From positions 1,426,001 through 1,490,000 of the forward strand of contig OY969772.1 in the NCBI GenBank assembly GCA_963702935.1: 64,000 nucleotides of DNA, given 5' to 3'. Every line of letters starts with the position of its first letter. The first letter of the stretch is position 1. The notes under the pieces were generated by a model. It saw nothing but the letters and a program-made list of their open reading frames with translations. It was not told the DNA's origin and searched no databases. The position numbers and the translations under genes are program-made. This DNA is from DAOTWA01 sp963702935. GTDB lineage: Bacteria; Chloroflexota; Anaerolineae; Anaerolineales; Anaerolineaceae. Of this stretch, positions 8,216 to 16,648 are shown one piece after another.

Positions 8216-8965
8216 TCAGGCAGCTACGATAAGATAAACCGCAAAGGCAATCAATAAGAGCACTTCCGCCAGGGCCATCAATCCCAGCAGGAGGAGCTGG
8301 TCGCGGGAGAAAGGCAGGCGCCGGGCGGCCGCTCTCCGCGCCGGGGCGGGCGTTTCCGGCTCTTCTTTCACCACCGGCGGGTGGGTGAAGCAGCCGATCA
8401 GCTTGCGCGCGTTCTCCGGCCCCAGCGCCACCTGGGTTTGGGTCAGGCTGGTGGCGAAGCGATCGAATGCCTCGCTCGAAACGATGCGCACCGGCGCATT
8501 CTCGGATTCTACCCGAAGATTGAGGTTGGTGAAGGCCAGCACCGGCTCGATTTTAGGGAAAGGGAACCCGGCGTGCTCCAGGTACACCCGCACCGCGCCG
8601 GCCATCAGCGAGGCGCGCTGCACCAGGTTGGGCTGCACCGGGTTGAAGCGCCCGGGGGGGCCTTCTACCAGCCAGGCTTCCCCGCTGGCCCGATAACTGC
8701 CCTTGATTTGGGAAGGGTAGATCACGTAGACGCCGGGCGGGCCGATCAGCACCACGGGAATGGTGACGTCCAGATCGGGCGGCTGGAAGGATTGGATCAG
8801 GCTATAACGGTCGTCCAGGAATTTTTGCAGCATGACGGCGGCTGTCTCGCGGGCTTCCACGCCATCGTCTCCGGAAAAGCCCCGGGAGAGCGTCCCGCCG
8901 ATGCGCTCGAACAGGCTCAGGCCGTCCCCCCTGATCGCTCTTGGCGAACAATCGATGATTTTCAC
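8216..8965 (-). CDS. NERD-like domain protein with C-terminal membrane anchor
   Basis: GTG at 8965 follows a strong GGGGAGGAGAG site, which decides the start over longer in-frame options. The 249-residue protein has an alpha/beta region (LDVTIPVVLIGPPGVYVIYP, then KGSYRASGEAWLV) that resembles the NERD nuclease-related domain. A Pro/Ala/Arg-rich linker follows, and a final helix of about 22 hydrophobic residues (LLLLGLMALAEVLLLIAFAV) would anchor it in the membrane. No catalytic set is certain, so the function is unknown. Confidence 0.6.
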   Translation of the reverse strand: MKIIDCSPRAIRGDGLSLFERIGGTLSRGFSGDDGVEARETAAVMLQKFLDDRYSLIQSFQPPDLDVTIPVVLIGPPGVYVIYPSQIKGSYRASGEAWLVEGPPGRFNPVQPNLVQRASLMAGAVRVYLEHAGFPFPKIEPVLAFTNLNLRVESENAPVRIVSSEAFDRFATSLTQTQVALGPENARKLIGCFTHPPVVKEEPETPAPARRAAARRLPFSRDQLLLLGLMALAEVLLLIAFAVYLIVAA

Positions 8966-9036
8966 AGCGCTCTCCTCCCCCGCATCGTACAGCCCGCCGC
9001 AAAGGAATGGCAGGTACCGGCCAGCCGCAATAAGCA

Positions 9037-9348
9037 TCAGAACAAGGGCACTCCGTTCAGGTGGTCCCGTTCTTCACCCGCGCCGTCGGTGGTAAGGATC
9101 TCCTTCTGAGCTGCCCTGACCAGCCGCACAGGGGCAGTCACCTCGAACATCGTGCCCAGGCTGGCGCGGCGCTTGCCGGCGACGAAGCGCTGGCCGTTTT
9201 TCAAGCGCTTCACCAGCTCCTCGCGGCCCAGCAGCACCACATCGGAAAAGGATGCACCGCGCCGTTCATACACCCGCGCGGTGATGATCTGCCCATCCTG
9301 GGCGTAGCGAACCGCCTCAATCACGCCATCGAACTTGATCTTTGCCAT
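9037..9348 (-). CDS. Conserved-type hypothetical protein, 103 aa
   Basis: A soluble basic protein (starts MAKIKFDGVIEAVRYAQDG) predicted to be mostly beta-strand with a KRLKNGQRFVAGKR segment. I recognise no named domain. It lies 71 bp upstream of the NERD-like gene on the same strand and next to tRNA-Pro, so it may form a short operon with the NERD-like gene. Codon use is like its neighbours, which supports a real gene. Confidence 0.6.
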   Translation of the reverse strand: MAKIKFDGVIEAVRYAQDGQIITARVYERRGASFSDVVLLGREELVKRLKNGQRFVAGKRRASLGTMFEVTAPVRLVRAAQKEILTTDGAGEERDHLNGVPLF

Positions 9349-9393
9349 AGAGTTTTCTAAGGGTAGTGAAATGCTGAAGGATTTTTCTGACAG

Positions 9394-9466
9394 TCGGGGT
9401 GGGCGGACTCGAACCGCCGACCCCCGCGTCCCAAACGCGGTGCGCTACCAACTGCGCTACACCCCG
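9394..9466 (-). tRNA. tRNA-Pro(UGG)
   Basis: The minus strand folds as a tRNA. The acceptor arms CGGGGTG (5') and CACCCCG pair, with discriminator A. The D arm starts TAGCGCAG, the anticodon stem CCGCG/CGCGG encloses TTTGGGA with anticodon TGG, and the T arm carries GTTCGAGTC. CCA is not encoded. Confidence 0.95.
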
Positions 9467-9525
9467 GCGACTAAGAGTATAATGCGAAGTAGCCTAACCC
9501 GTCAAGGAGACGGTAGACAGAGCGT

Positions 9526-10461
9526 ATGGTTTTCTCAAAGTATGCGCGCTTCCTCCTGGCGTTCTTTCTGTTGGCGGCTGCCGCCGGCTGCGAAGCGCCC
9601 GGCCTCCCCGGCTTTCAGGCCGGATCGACGCCCTCTCAGGTTGTAGAGGCGCTCCCCACTCCCCCTGCCGGCGATGCCCTCTCTTCTACCCCAACGACGC
9701 CCCCCACGCCGCTGGCCATGCTCGCGCCGCTGCCTTCCCCCATTCCCACGCAGGATTGCCTGACGCCGGGTGGGACGATCCAGCCGGGGCAGGTGGCCAG
9801 CGCGCTGTTGCCCGACCCCCTGGACTTCCTCGTCTACCTGCCGCCCTGCTACGCGGAGGAAAGCCAGCGCCGTTACCCGGTGCTCTACCTGCTCCACGGC
9901 ATGGACTCTACCGACGATCAATGGGTGCGCCTGGGCGTGGGGGAGGCCATGAATCGCCTGGTGGCTGCCGGAACGATCCCGCCCTTCCTGGTGGTGATGC
10001 CCTACGACCGCGACCAGATCCAACAGCCCACGGACGACCCCTTCGGCGAAGCCCTGGTGCAGGATCTGGTGCCTTTCGTGGACGCGCACTACCGCACCCT
10101 GGCCGGGCGCAGCCAGCGCGCCGTAGGGGGCCTGTCGCGCGGGGCCGCCTGGGCGCTGCACCTGGGCCTGTGGCACTGGCAGGTGTTTGGGGCCATCGGC
10201 GCGCACAGCCTGCCCATTTTCCACGCGGATGCGCCGCTCGTCCCCGGCCAGCTCGCCGCCATCCCGGCGGGGGAGCTGCCGCGCATCTATATCGACATCG
10301 GGCGCAGCGACGCGGGCCTCGAGGACGCCACCAATTTCGAGAGCCTGCTGACCCAGTGGAACATCCCGCACGAGTGGCACGTATTCACCGGCTTTCACGA
10401 CGAGGCTTATTGGAGCGCGCACCTGGAACAATACCTGGAGTGGTATGCTCAGGATTGGTAG
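9526..10461 (+). CDS. Alpha/beta-hydrolase esterase lipoprotein (esterase D fold)
   Basis: A 311-residue secreted serine hydrolase. The N-terminus is a lipoprotein signal with lipobox AAAGC at about residues 20-24, followed by a Pro/Thr-rich spacer. The catalytic domain begins FLVYLPPCY and YPVLYLLHGMDST, with nucleophile Ser204 in GGLSRGAAW and a C-terminal His in TGFHDEAYW. This matches the putative esterase (PF00756-type) family that includes feruloyl esterases and mycolyl transferases; the substrate is unknown. The AAGGAG at 9504-9509 is 16 nt before the ATG, a long spacing, and no better start is seen. Confidence 0.85.
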   Translation: MVFSKYARFLLAFFLLAAAAGCEAPGLPGFQAGSTPSQVVEALPTPPAGDALSSTPTTPPTPLAMLAPLPSPIPTQDCLTPGGTIQPGQVASALLPDPLDFLVYLPPCYAEESQRRYPVLYLLHGMDSTDDQWVRLGVGEAMNRLVAAGTIPPFLVVMPYDRDQIQQPTDDPFGEALVQDLVPFVDAHYRTLAGRSQRAVGGLSRGAAWALHLGLWHWQVFGAIGAHSLPIFHADAPLVPGQLAAIPAGELPRIYIDIGRSDAGLEDATNFESLLTQWNIPHEWHVFTGFHDEAYWSAHLEQYLEWYAQDW

Positions 10462-10495
10462 AGACTGTACATTCTTAACCAGAATAGAACCCTGA

Positions 10496-10501
10496 TATAA
10501 T
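10496..10501 (+). promoter_or_regulatory. -10 box giving a leaderless gatC transcript
   Basis: A perfect TATAAT ends only 7 nt before the gatC ATG at 10509, so the transcript would start at or next to the A of the start codon. No Shine-Dalgarno sequence is present between them. A weak -35 (TCTTAA region, 10473-10478) lies 17 bp upstream. Leaderless initiation is an inference from this geometry. Confidence 0.55.
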
Positions 10502-10508
10502 TCAACCT

Positions 10509-10796
10509 ATGAGCCTGACATTAAGTGAAGTGGAACATATCGCCCAATTGGCCCGCCTGGAACTGACGGAAGAAGAAAAATCCCGCTACCGCGAACAATT
10601 ATCGGCCATCCTGGATTACGCCCAGCGGCTACAGGAGCTGGATACGGCGGAGATTGCGCCCACCTCCAGCGTGCTGCCGGCGCGCAGCGTTCTGCGCCCC
10701 GACCGGCCTCACCCCTGCCTGAGCGTGGAGGACGTGCTGCGCAACGCTCCCGAAGCGGAAGACAACCAGTTCCGCGTCCCGCCCGTCCTGGAATGA
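10509..10796 (+). CDS. gatC: Asp/Glu-tRNA(Asn/Gln) amidotransferase subunit C
   Basis: The 95-residue small subunit of the GatCAB amidotransferase, which converts misacylated Glu-tRNA(Gln) or Asp-tRNA(Asn) to the correct amide form in the cytoplasm. It has the usual sequence: LSEVEHIAQLARLELTEEE near the start and LRPDRP then ED.LRNAPEAE near the end. It lies 3 bp before gatA. GatC stabilises the A subunit. Its presence implies that the organism lacks a direct route for one or both aminoacylations. Confidence 0.95.
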   Translation: MSLTLSEVEHIAQLARLELTEEEKSRYREQLSAILDYAQRLQELDTAEIAPTSSVLPARSVLRPDRPHPCLSVEDVLRNAPEAEDNQFRVPPVLE

Positions 10797-10799
10797 GCC

Positions 10800-12279
10800 A
10801 TGCCTGAACTCACCGACCTGACCGTCCTGGAAGCCCTCCAGGCTCTGCACAGCGGTTCTGTTTCCAGCCGCGAGCTCACCCAGGCCTATCTGGACCAGAT
10901 CTACGGCCTGGAGCCTGAGCTGCACGCCTTCATCACTTTCACACCCGAGCTGGCCCTCAAACAGGCCGAAGAAGCCGATCAGAAGTTAAAGGAAGCCCGC
11001 CGCGACCCGCAAGGGCCCGTTCCGGCCCTGCTGGGGCTGCCCATCGCCGTCAAAGACGTGCTCACCCTGGCGGGGGTGCGCTGCACCTGCGGCTCGCGCA
11101 TCCTGGAGAATTTCGTCCCGCCTTTCACGGCCACCTCCGTGGAGCGCTTGTTGGAGGCCGGCGTGGTGGTGCTGGGCAAGACCAACATGGACGAGTTCGC
11201 CATGGGCTCTTCTACCGAGAACTCGGCCTACGGCCCCACCCGCAACCCCTGGGACGTGCAGCGCGTGCCGGGCGGCTCCAGCGGGGGCAGCGCCGCGGCG
11301 GTGGCCGCGCGCATGGCCCCGGCGGCCCTGGGCACGGATACGGGCGGCAGCATCCGCCAGCCGGCTTCCTTCTGCGGGGTGACCGGCCTCAAGCCCACTT
11401 ACGGGCGCGTCTCGCGCTACGGGCTGGTGGCCTACGGCTCTTCGCTGGATACGGTGGGCGCCTTTGCACGCAGCGCCGCCGACCTGGCGCCCCTGTTTAG
11501 CGCCATGGCCGGGCACGACCGGCGCGACGCTACCTCCATGGACGTGGCCGCGCCGGCGCTTTCCCTGGACGGCCAGCCCAACCTGCAAGGCGTGCGCGTG
11601 GGCGTGCCGCGCGAATATTTCATCGAGGGCATCCAGGTCGAGGTCGAGGCCGCCGTGCGCGAGGCCATCAGCGTGCTGCAATCGCTGGGCGCCGAAGTCA
11701 AGCCGGTCAGCCTGCCGCACACGGAGTACGCCCTGCCGGTGTATTACCTGATCGCTCCGGCGGAGGCTTCCGCCAACTTGGCCCGCTACGACGGCGTGCG
11801 CTTCGGGCTGCGCCTGCCCGGCGAGGACATGATCGACATGTTCCGCATCTCGCGCGGCGCCGGCTTTGGCGCGGAAGTCAAGCGGCGCATCATGCTGGGC
11901 ACTTACGCCCTCTCCGCCGGCTACTACGACGCCTATTACGGCCAGGCGCAGAAGGTGCGCACCCTCATCAAAGGCGATTTCGAGGGGGCCTTCGCGGAGG
12001 TGGACGCGATCGCCGCCCCGGTGGCGCCTACCACCGCCTTCCGCCTGGGCCAGCATACTGACGATCCCCTGGCCATGTACCTGGAAGACGTGTTTACCCT
12101 GCCGGCTAACCTGGCCGGCATCCCGGGGCTGGCCTTCCCGGTCGGGTTCGACAGCGCCAGCCTTCCGGTGGGCATGCAGCTCATGGGGCCGCATTTTAAA
12201 GAAGAGTCCCCTCTTCCGCGTGGCCCACGCCTATCAACAAGTTACCGACTGGCACAAACGCCAGCCGGCCATCCTTTAA
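10800..12279 (+). CDS. gatA: Asp/Glu-tRNA amidotransferase subunit A, frameshifted near the C-terminus
   Basis: The amidase subunit that releases ammonia from glutamine for the GatCAB reaction. The amidase-signature core is intact: the Lys in GLPIAVKDVLT, the block GGSSGGSAAAVAARMAPAA and the SGGSIRQP-type loop (here TGGSIRQPASF). The reading frame breaks at the C4 run 12208-12211. Removing one C joins GPHFKEES directly to LFRVAHAYQQVTDWH and ends at TAA 12277-12279, the normal GatA ending, 3 bp before the next gene. As read, the frame runs on to 12314 with an unrelated tail. Because gatA is essential where GatCAB is used, a sequencing error is the likeliest explanation. Confidence 0.92.
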
Positions 12280-12282
12280 AAA

Positions 12283-13986
12283 ATGTCCTCTTTCCTCCCT
12301 CCCCAAACGAATGAGCTGATGCACTGGGGCTGGCCTCAATTCGAGCCGCTCTACCGCGACCTGGCGGCGCGGCCCCTGGAGGCGGCCTCCCTCGGCGCCT
12401 GGCTGGCGGACTGGTCGCGCGTGAGCGAGTGCGTAGACGAGCTATATAACCGCCTGTACGTGGCCACTACGGTGAATACCGGCGACGCCACGGCTGCGCA
12501 GCGTTACGGCGCTTACCTGGACGAGGTCTACCCGCGCGCCATGCAAGCGGAACAACAGCTCAAAGAAAAGCTGCTGCAGAGCGGCTTACAAGCGCCCGGT
12601 TTCGAGATCCCTTTGCGCAACATGCGCGCTGAGGCCGACCTGTTCTGTGAGGCCAACCTGCCCTTATTAAGTGAAGAGCAGAAGCTTTCTACGCAATATG
12701 ACCGCATCATCAGCCAGGAAACGGTGGAGTGGGAGGGCAAAGAAGCGACCCTTACCCAGCTCACCCCGCTGATGAAGAAGGCCGACCGGGAACTGCGCGA
12801 AAGCGTTTTTCGTCTGGCCGCCCAACGCCAGCTCGCCGACCGGGAGGCCATCAACGCCCTGTGGCAAAAACTCCTGGCGCTGCGCCTGAAGCTGGCTGCC
12901 AACGCCGGGAAAAGCGATTATCGCGCTTACCGCTGGCAGCAGTTCCAGCGCTTCGATTACACCCCGCAAGATTGCCTGAATTTTCACCGCGCGATCGAGG
13001 AGGTGGTCGTGCCGGCCGCGGCGCGCATCTACGAGCGGCGCCGCCAGCGCCTGGGCGTGCAAACTCTGCGGCCCTGGGACCTGGACGTGGATCCGTTCAA
13101 CCGCCCGCCGCTCACGCCCTTCCGGGCGGTCGACGAGCTGGAGACGGGCGTGTCTTCCATCTTCCACCAGGTGGACCCCCAGCTCGGCGCTTATTTCGAT
13201 CTCATGCGGCGCGAAGGGCTGCTGGACCTGGCGAACCGCAAGGGCAAAGCCCCCGGCGGCTATTGCACCACTTTCGCGGCGGTGAACCGCCCCTTCATCT
13301 TCGCCAACGCCGTCGGCCTGCACAACGACGTGCAGACCCTGCTGCACGAAGGCGGGCATTCCTTCCACGCCTTCGAGGTGGCGCATCTGCCTTATTTCCA
13401 GCAAAAAATGATGGGGAACGAATTCGCCGAGGTGGCTTCCATGGGTATGGAGCTGCTGGCCTCCCCTTACCTGGCGCGTGAGAAAGGTGGTTTCTACAGC
13501 GCCGGTGACGCGGCCCGCGCGCGCATCGAGCACCTGGAGAGCAGCATCCTCTTCTGGCCTTACATGGCCGTGGTGGACGCCTTCCAGCATTGGGTCTACG
13601 AGCACCCTGCTCAGGCGGCCGACCCGGCGCAGTGCGACGCCCAATGGGACTCATTGTGGCAGCGCTTCATGCGCGGGGTGGATTGGAGCGGCCTGGAAGA
13701 CGTGCGGGAGACCGGCTGGCACCGCAAGCTGCACATCCACACCCTGCCTTTCTATTACGTGGAGTATGGCTTCGCCCAGCTCGGTGCCGTGCAGGTGTGG
13801 CGCAACTCGCTGCAAGATCAGGCCGGCGCGGTGGCTCGCTATCGCCAGGCGCTGGCCCTGGGCGGAACCAGGCCCCTGCCCGATCTGTTCCGCGCCGCCG
13901 GGGCCAGGCTGGCTTTCGACGCCGGCACCCTGCGCCAGGCGGTCGAGCTGATGGAAAACACGATCGAAGAATTGGAAGAAATATAA
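12283..13986 (+). CDS. M3-family oligoendopeptidase F-like metallopeptidase
   Basis: A 567-residue cytoplasmic zinc peptidase that degrades oligopeptides. The zinc site HEGGH begins at His355 (HEGGHSFHAFEV), and the third ligand Glu lies in the following FAEVASMGMELLASPYL segment. The long helical N-terminal half is typical of the thimet oligopeptidase/PepF fold. It starts 3 bp after the corrected gatA stop and ends 3 bp before the next gene, so it is part of the gat operon. Confidence 0.92.
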   Translation: MSSFLPPQTNELMHWGWPQFEPLYRDLAARPLEAASLGAWLADWSRVSECVDELYNRLYVATTVNTGDATAAQRYGAYLDEVYPRAMQAEQQLKEKLLQSGLQAPGFEIPLRNMRAEADLFCEANLPLLSEEQKLSTQYDRIISQETVEWEGKEATLTQLTPLMKKADRELRESVFRLAAQRQLADREAINALWQKLLALRLKLAANAGKSDYRAYRWQQFQRFDYTPQDCLNFHRAIEEVVVPAAARIYERRRQRLGVQTLRPWDLDVDPFNRPPLTPFRAVDELETGVSSIFHQVDPQLGAYFDLMRREGLLDLANRKGKAPGGYCTTFAAVNRPFIFANAVGLHNDVQTLLHEGGHSFHAFEVAHLPYFQQKMMGNEFAEVASMGMELLASPYLAREKGGFYSAGDAARARIEHLESSILFWPYMAVVDAFQHWVYEHPAQAADPAQCDAQWDSLWQRFMRGVDWSGLEDVRETGWHRKLHIHTLPFYYVEYGFAQLGAVQVWRNSLQDQAGAVARYRQALALGGTRPLPDLFRAAGARLAFDAGTLRQAVELMENTIEELEEI

Positions 13987-13989
13987 TCT

Positions 13990-15001
13990 ATGTCTGAGAC
14001 CTTAAAGAATCGCCATTCCCATGGCCGGCCTGGGCACCCGCCTGCGCCCGCACACCTGGAGCAAGCCCAAGCCGTTGGTGCGCATCGCCGGCAAGACGGT
14101 GCTCGAATACATCCTGGAGCTGTTCGAGACGCTGCCCGACCCCGCCAACGCCGAGTTCATCTTCATCATCGGCTATCTGGGCGAGCAGGTGAAGGAGTTC
14201 ATGCGCGAGCGCTATCCGCACATCAAGGCTCATTACGTGATGCAGGAAGAAATGCGCGGGCAATCCGACGCGCTCTACCTGGCGCGCGAATACCTGACCG
14301 GCCCTACCATCATGGCTTACGCGGACACCATCCTGGAGACCAGCTTCGCCTTCCTGGCGCAGCAAAGTGAGGACGCGGTGGTGTGGGTCAAGCCGGTGCC
14401 CGACCCACGCCGCTTTGGCGTGGCGGAAGTAAACAGCGGCGGGCGCGTGGTGCGCCTGATCGAAAAGCCGCAAGAGATGACCAACAATCTGGCCGTGGTA
14501 GGCTTCTACTATTTTCCCCAGGGCGAAGACCTGGTCTCGGCCATCGAGGAACAGATGCGCCGGGGCGTCACCTTGAAGGGTGAATATTTCCTGGCGGACG
14601 CAGTCAACATCCTGTTGGAGCGCGGCTTGAAGATGCGCACCCAGCCCGTAGATATCTGGCTGGACGCCGGCACGTCCGAAGCCCTGCTGGACACCAACCG
14701 CTATTTGCTGGATCACGGGCGCGACAACAGCGGAGAGGCCGCCCGGCGCAATGGCGTGGCCATCATCCCGCCGGTGCACATCCACCCGGATGCCGTGGTG
14801 GAGAATTCGGTGGTCGGGCCCTACGTTTCGCTGAGCGCCGACAGCCACATCCACGGCAGCATCGTGAGCAACACCATCATCGAGGAAGGCGTGGAGGTGG
14901 TGGACACGATTCTGGAGGGCTCCATCCTGGGGCGCAACGTCCAGGTGAAAGGCCAGGCCACCCACCTGAACCTGGGAGACCAATCGTGGGCGATGAGATA
15001 G
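13990..15001 (+). CDS. Sugar-phosphate nucleotidyltransferase, frameshifted near the start
   Basis: A nucleotidyltransferase of the RmlA/GlmU-like class that activates a sugar 1-phosphate with an NTP. The N-terminal motif is IPMAGLGTRLRPHTWSKPKP, with VVWVKPVPDPRRFGVAEV, the acidic YADTI site and WLDAGT further on. The C-terminal third (HIHPDAVVENSVVGPYVSLS) is a left-handed beta-helix of hexapeptide repeats. ATG 13990 starts MSETLK. One missing A in the run 14004-14006 then separates it from RIAIPMAG. An internal ATG at 14021 could otherwise serve, but it would truncate the GxGTRLRP loop strand. Length with correction is about 337 residues. Confidence 0.87.
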
Positions 15002-15210
15002 AGAATCTGGTAGAATGTCATTCGGAGTACGAGTACGCCCAGCGCCCGGTGGCCCTGCATTGGGAAGGCCAGCGCCTGGAGATCGAAGGGGTGGAGAGCG
15101 AATGGCGCATCCCGGGCGGACACTGTTTCCGCGTGCGCACCCGCGACCAGCGCGTCTTCGAATTGTTTTACGGAGAGCTATACGACGAATGGCGTGTCAA
15201 TTTGCTTTGA
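14986..15210 (+). CDS. Small conserved-type protein, DUF6504-like
   Basis: A 74-residue protein that begins at GTG 14986, overlapping the preceding gene by 16 nt. The pattern RPVALHWEGQRLEIEGV, EWRIPG and FRVRTRDQRVFELFY resembles the DUF6504-type beta-rich domain found in actinobacteria and Chloroflexi. Function is unknown. The overlap and codon use support translation as part of the gat operon. Confidence 0.6.
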   Translation: MGDEIENLVECHSEYEYAQRPVALHWEGQRLEIEGVESEWRIPGGHCFRVRTRDQRVFELFYGELYDEWRVNLL

Positions 15211-15283
15211 AGGCGGCCGGCGCCTTTTACGAATCCAACCATTGCCGCGGAGGCCGGTTATCTGCGGGGAGGCGAAAGCAGAG

Positions 15284-16468
15284 ATGAGTATGACAGGGAC
15301 GAAAATGCGCGAAACCTATCTTTCTTCCCGGGTTGCGGGCCTCAAGCCGTCCGGCATCCGCAAATTCTTCGATATCGCCGCTACCATGCAAGACGTGATC
15401 TCCCTGGGGATCGGCGAGCCCGACTTCACCACGCCGGAGAGCATCCTGGAATCGGGCGTGCGCGCGCTGCGCGGCGGAGAAACGCACTACACCTCCAACG
15501 CCGGGCGCATGGACGCGCGCGAAGGCCTGGCGGTGCACCTGCAGCAGTTGTACGGGGTGACTTACGACCCCGGCGCGGAGCTGATCTTCACCGTGGGCGT
15601 TTCCGAGGCCATGTACCTGGCCACCACCGCCTTGCTCGACCCGGGCGACGAAGTCATCATTCCTACCCCCTGTTTCGTATCTTATCAAGCCGAGGTGGCC
15701 CTGGCGGGCGGCGTGCCCGTGGAGGTGCCCTGCCGCCTGGAAAACAATTTCGACCTGGACCCGCAAGCTGTGGCGGCGGCCATCACCCCCAGGACCAAGG
15801 CCATCCTGTTGGGCTTCCCCAACAACCCCACCGGCGCGGTGGCTTCGCGCGAGACGCTGCTGGAAGTGGCCCGCCTGGCCGAAGAGCACGACCTGATCGT
15901 CATCTCGGATGAAATCTACGACCGCCTGGTGTACGGCGTGAAGCACGTCTGCTTCGCCGCGCTGCCGGGCATGTTCGAGCGCACCATCACCCTGGGCGGT
16001 TTCTCCAAAGACTACGCCATGACCGGCTGGCGCATCGGCTATGCCGCCGCGCCCAAAGCGATCATGCAGGGCCTGCTGCGCGTGCACCAGTACACCGTCA
16101 TGTCCGCGCCAACCATGGCGCAGATGGCCGCCCTGGAGGCATTGCAGCACGGCGAAGATGCCGTGCAGGCCATGGTCGCCGAATACGACCGCCGCCGCAA
16201 GCTGATCGTTGGGGGCCTCAACGAGCTGGGGCTGGAGACCTTCGAGCCGCACGGCGCTTTCTACGCTTTCCCGCGCATCACCATCACCGGCATGGACGAC
16301 GAGACCTTTGCGGACAAGCTGCTGCAAGAGGAACGCGTGGCCGTGGTGCCGGGCTCTTCCTTCGGGTCGGGCGGCGCGGGCTTCGTGCGCTGCTCCTACG
16401 CCACCGCCTACGAGAAGATCGAGGAAGCTTTGGAGCGCATGGCGCGCTTCATGCGCCGGCAGGGATAA
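15284..16468 (+). CDS. Class I/II PLP-dependent aminotransferase
   Basis: A 394-residue fold-type I aminotransferase that moves an amino group between an amino acid and a 2-oxo acid. It has GEPDFTTPESI near the N-terminus, FPNNPTGAV for PLP phosphate contacts, the Asp-containing VISDEIYDRLVYG, the Schiff-base Lys242 in GGFSKDYAMTGWRIGY, and the C-terminal Arg in FVRCSYA. The start is ATG 15284 behind GGGGAGG at 15267-15273. Longer in-frame sequence upstream lacks a good site. It is closest in style to the aspartate/alanine aminotransferase (AspC/PatA) subgroup; the exact substrate is unresolved. Confidence 0.92.
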   Translation: MSMTGTKMRETYLSSRVAGLKPSGIRKFFDIAATMQDVISLGIGEPDFTTPESILESGVRALRGGETHYTSNAGRMDAREGLAVHLQQLYGVTYDPGAELIFTVGVSEAMYLATTALLDPGDEVIIPTPCFVSYQAEVALAGGVPVEVPCRLENNFDLDPQAVAAAITPRTKAILLGFPNNPTGAVASRETLLEVARLAEEHDLIVISDEIYDRLVYGVKHVCFAALPGMFERTITLGGFSKDYAMTGWRIGYAAAPKAIMQGLLRVHQYTVMSAPTMAQMAALEALQHGEDAVQAMVAEYDRRRKLIVGGLNELGLETFEPHGAFYAFPRITITGMDDETFADKLLQEERVAVVPGSSFGSGGAGFVRCSYATAYEKIEEALERMARFMRRQG

Positions 16469-16504
16469 GTTATCCGACCTGGTTCCCTGACGGCTTGAAA
16501 GAAG

Positions 16505-16596
16505 GGACGCGGACGAGCACTGAAAACGCGGAAAAGAAGAAATGGCCGAAAAATTGCTCATTAAAAATCTGCGTTCATCCGCGTTTATCTGCGTCC
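16505..16596. repeat. Second GGACGCGGA inverted-repeat element
   Basis: Starts GGACGCGGA (16505) and ends with TCTGCGTCC (16588-16596), one base from the perfect complement. The right half contains the periodic CTGCGTTCATCCGCG/TTTATCTGCG pattern. It is related to the element at 4816-4920 and occupies most of the 180-bp gap before gatB. Confidence 0.5.
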
Positions 16597-16648
16597 TTAT
16601 TAAAGTGTCTGGCAGATAGTTGCCTGGTCAGTTTCTCGGGGTAAGTTG

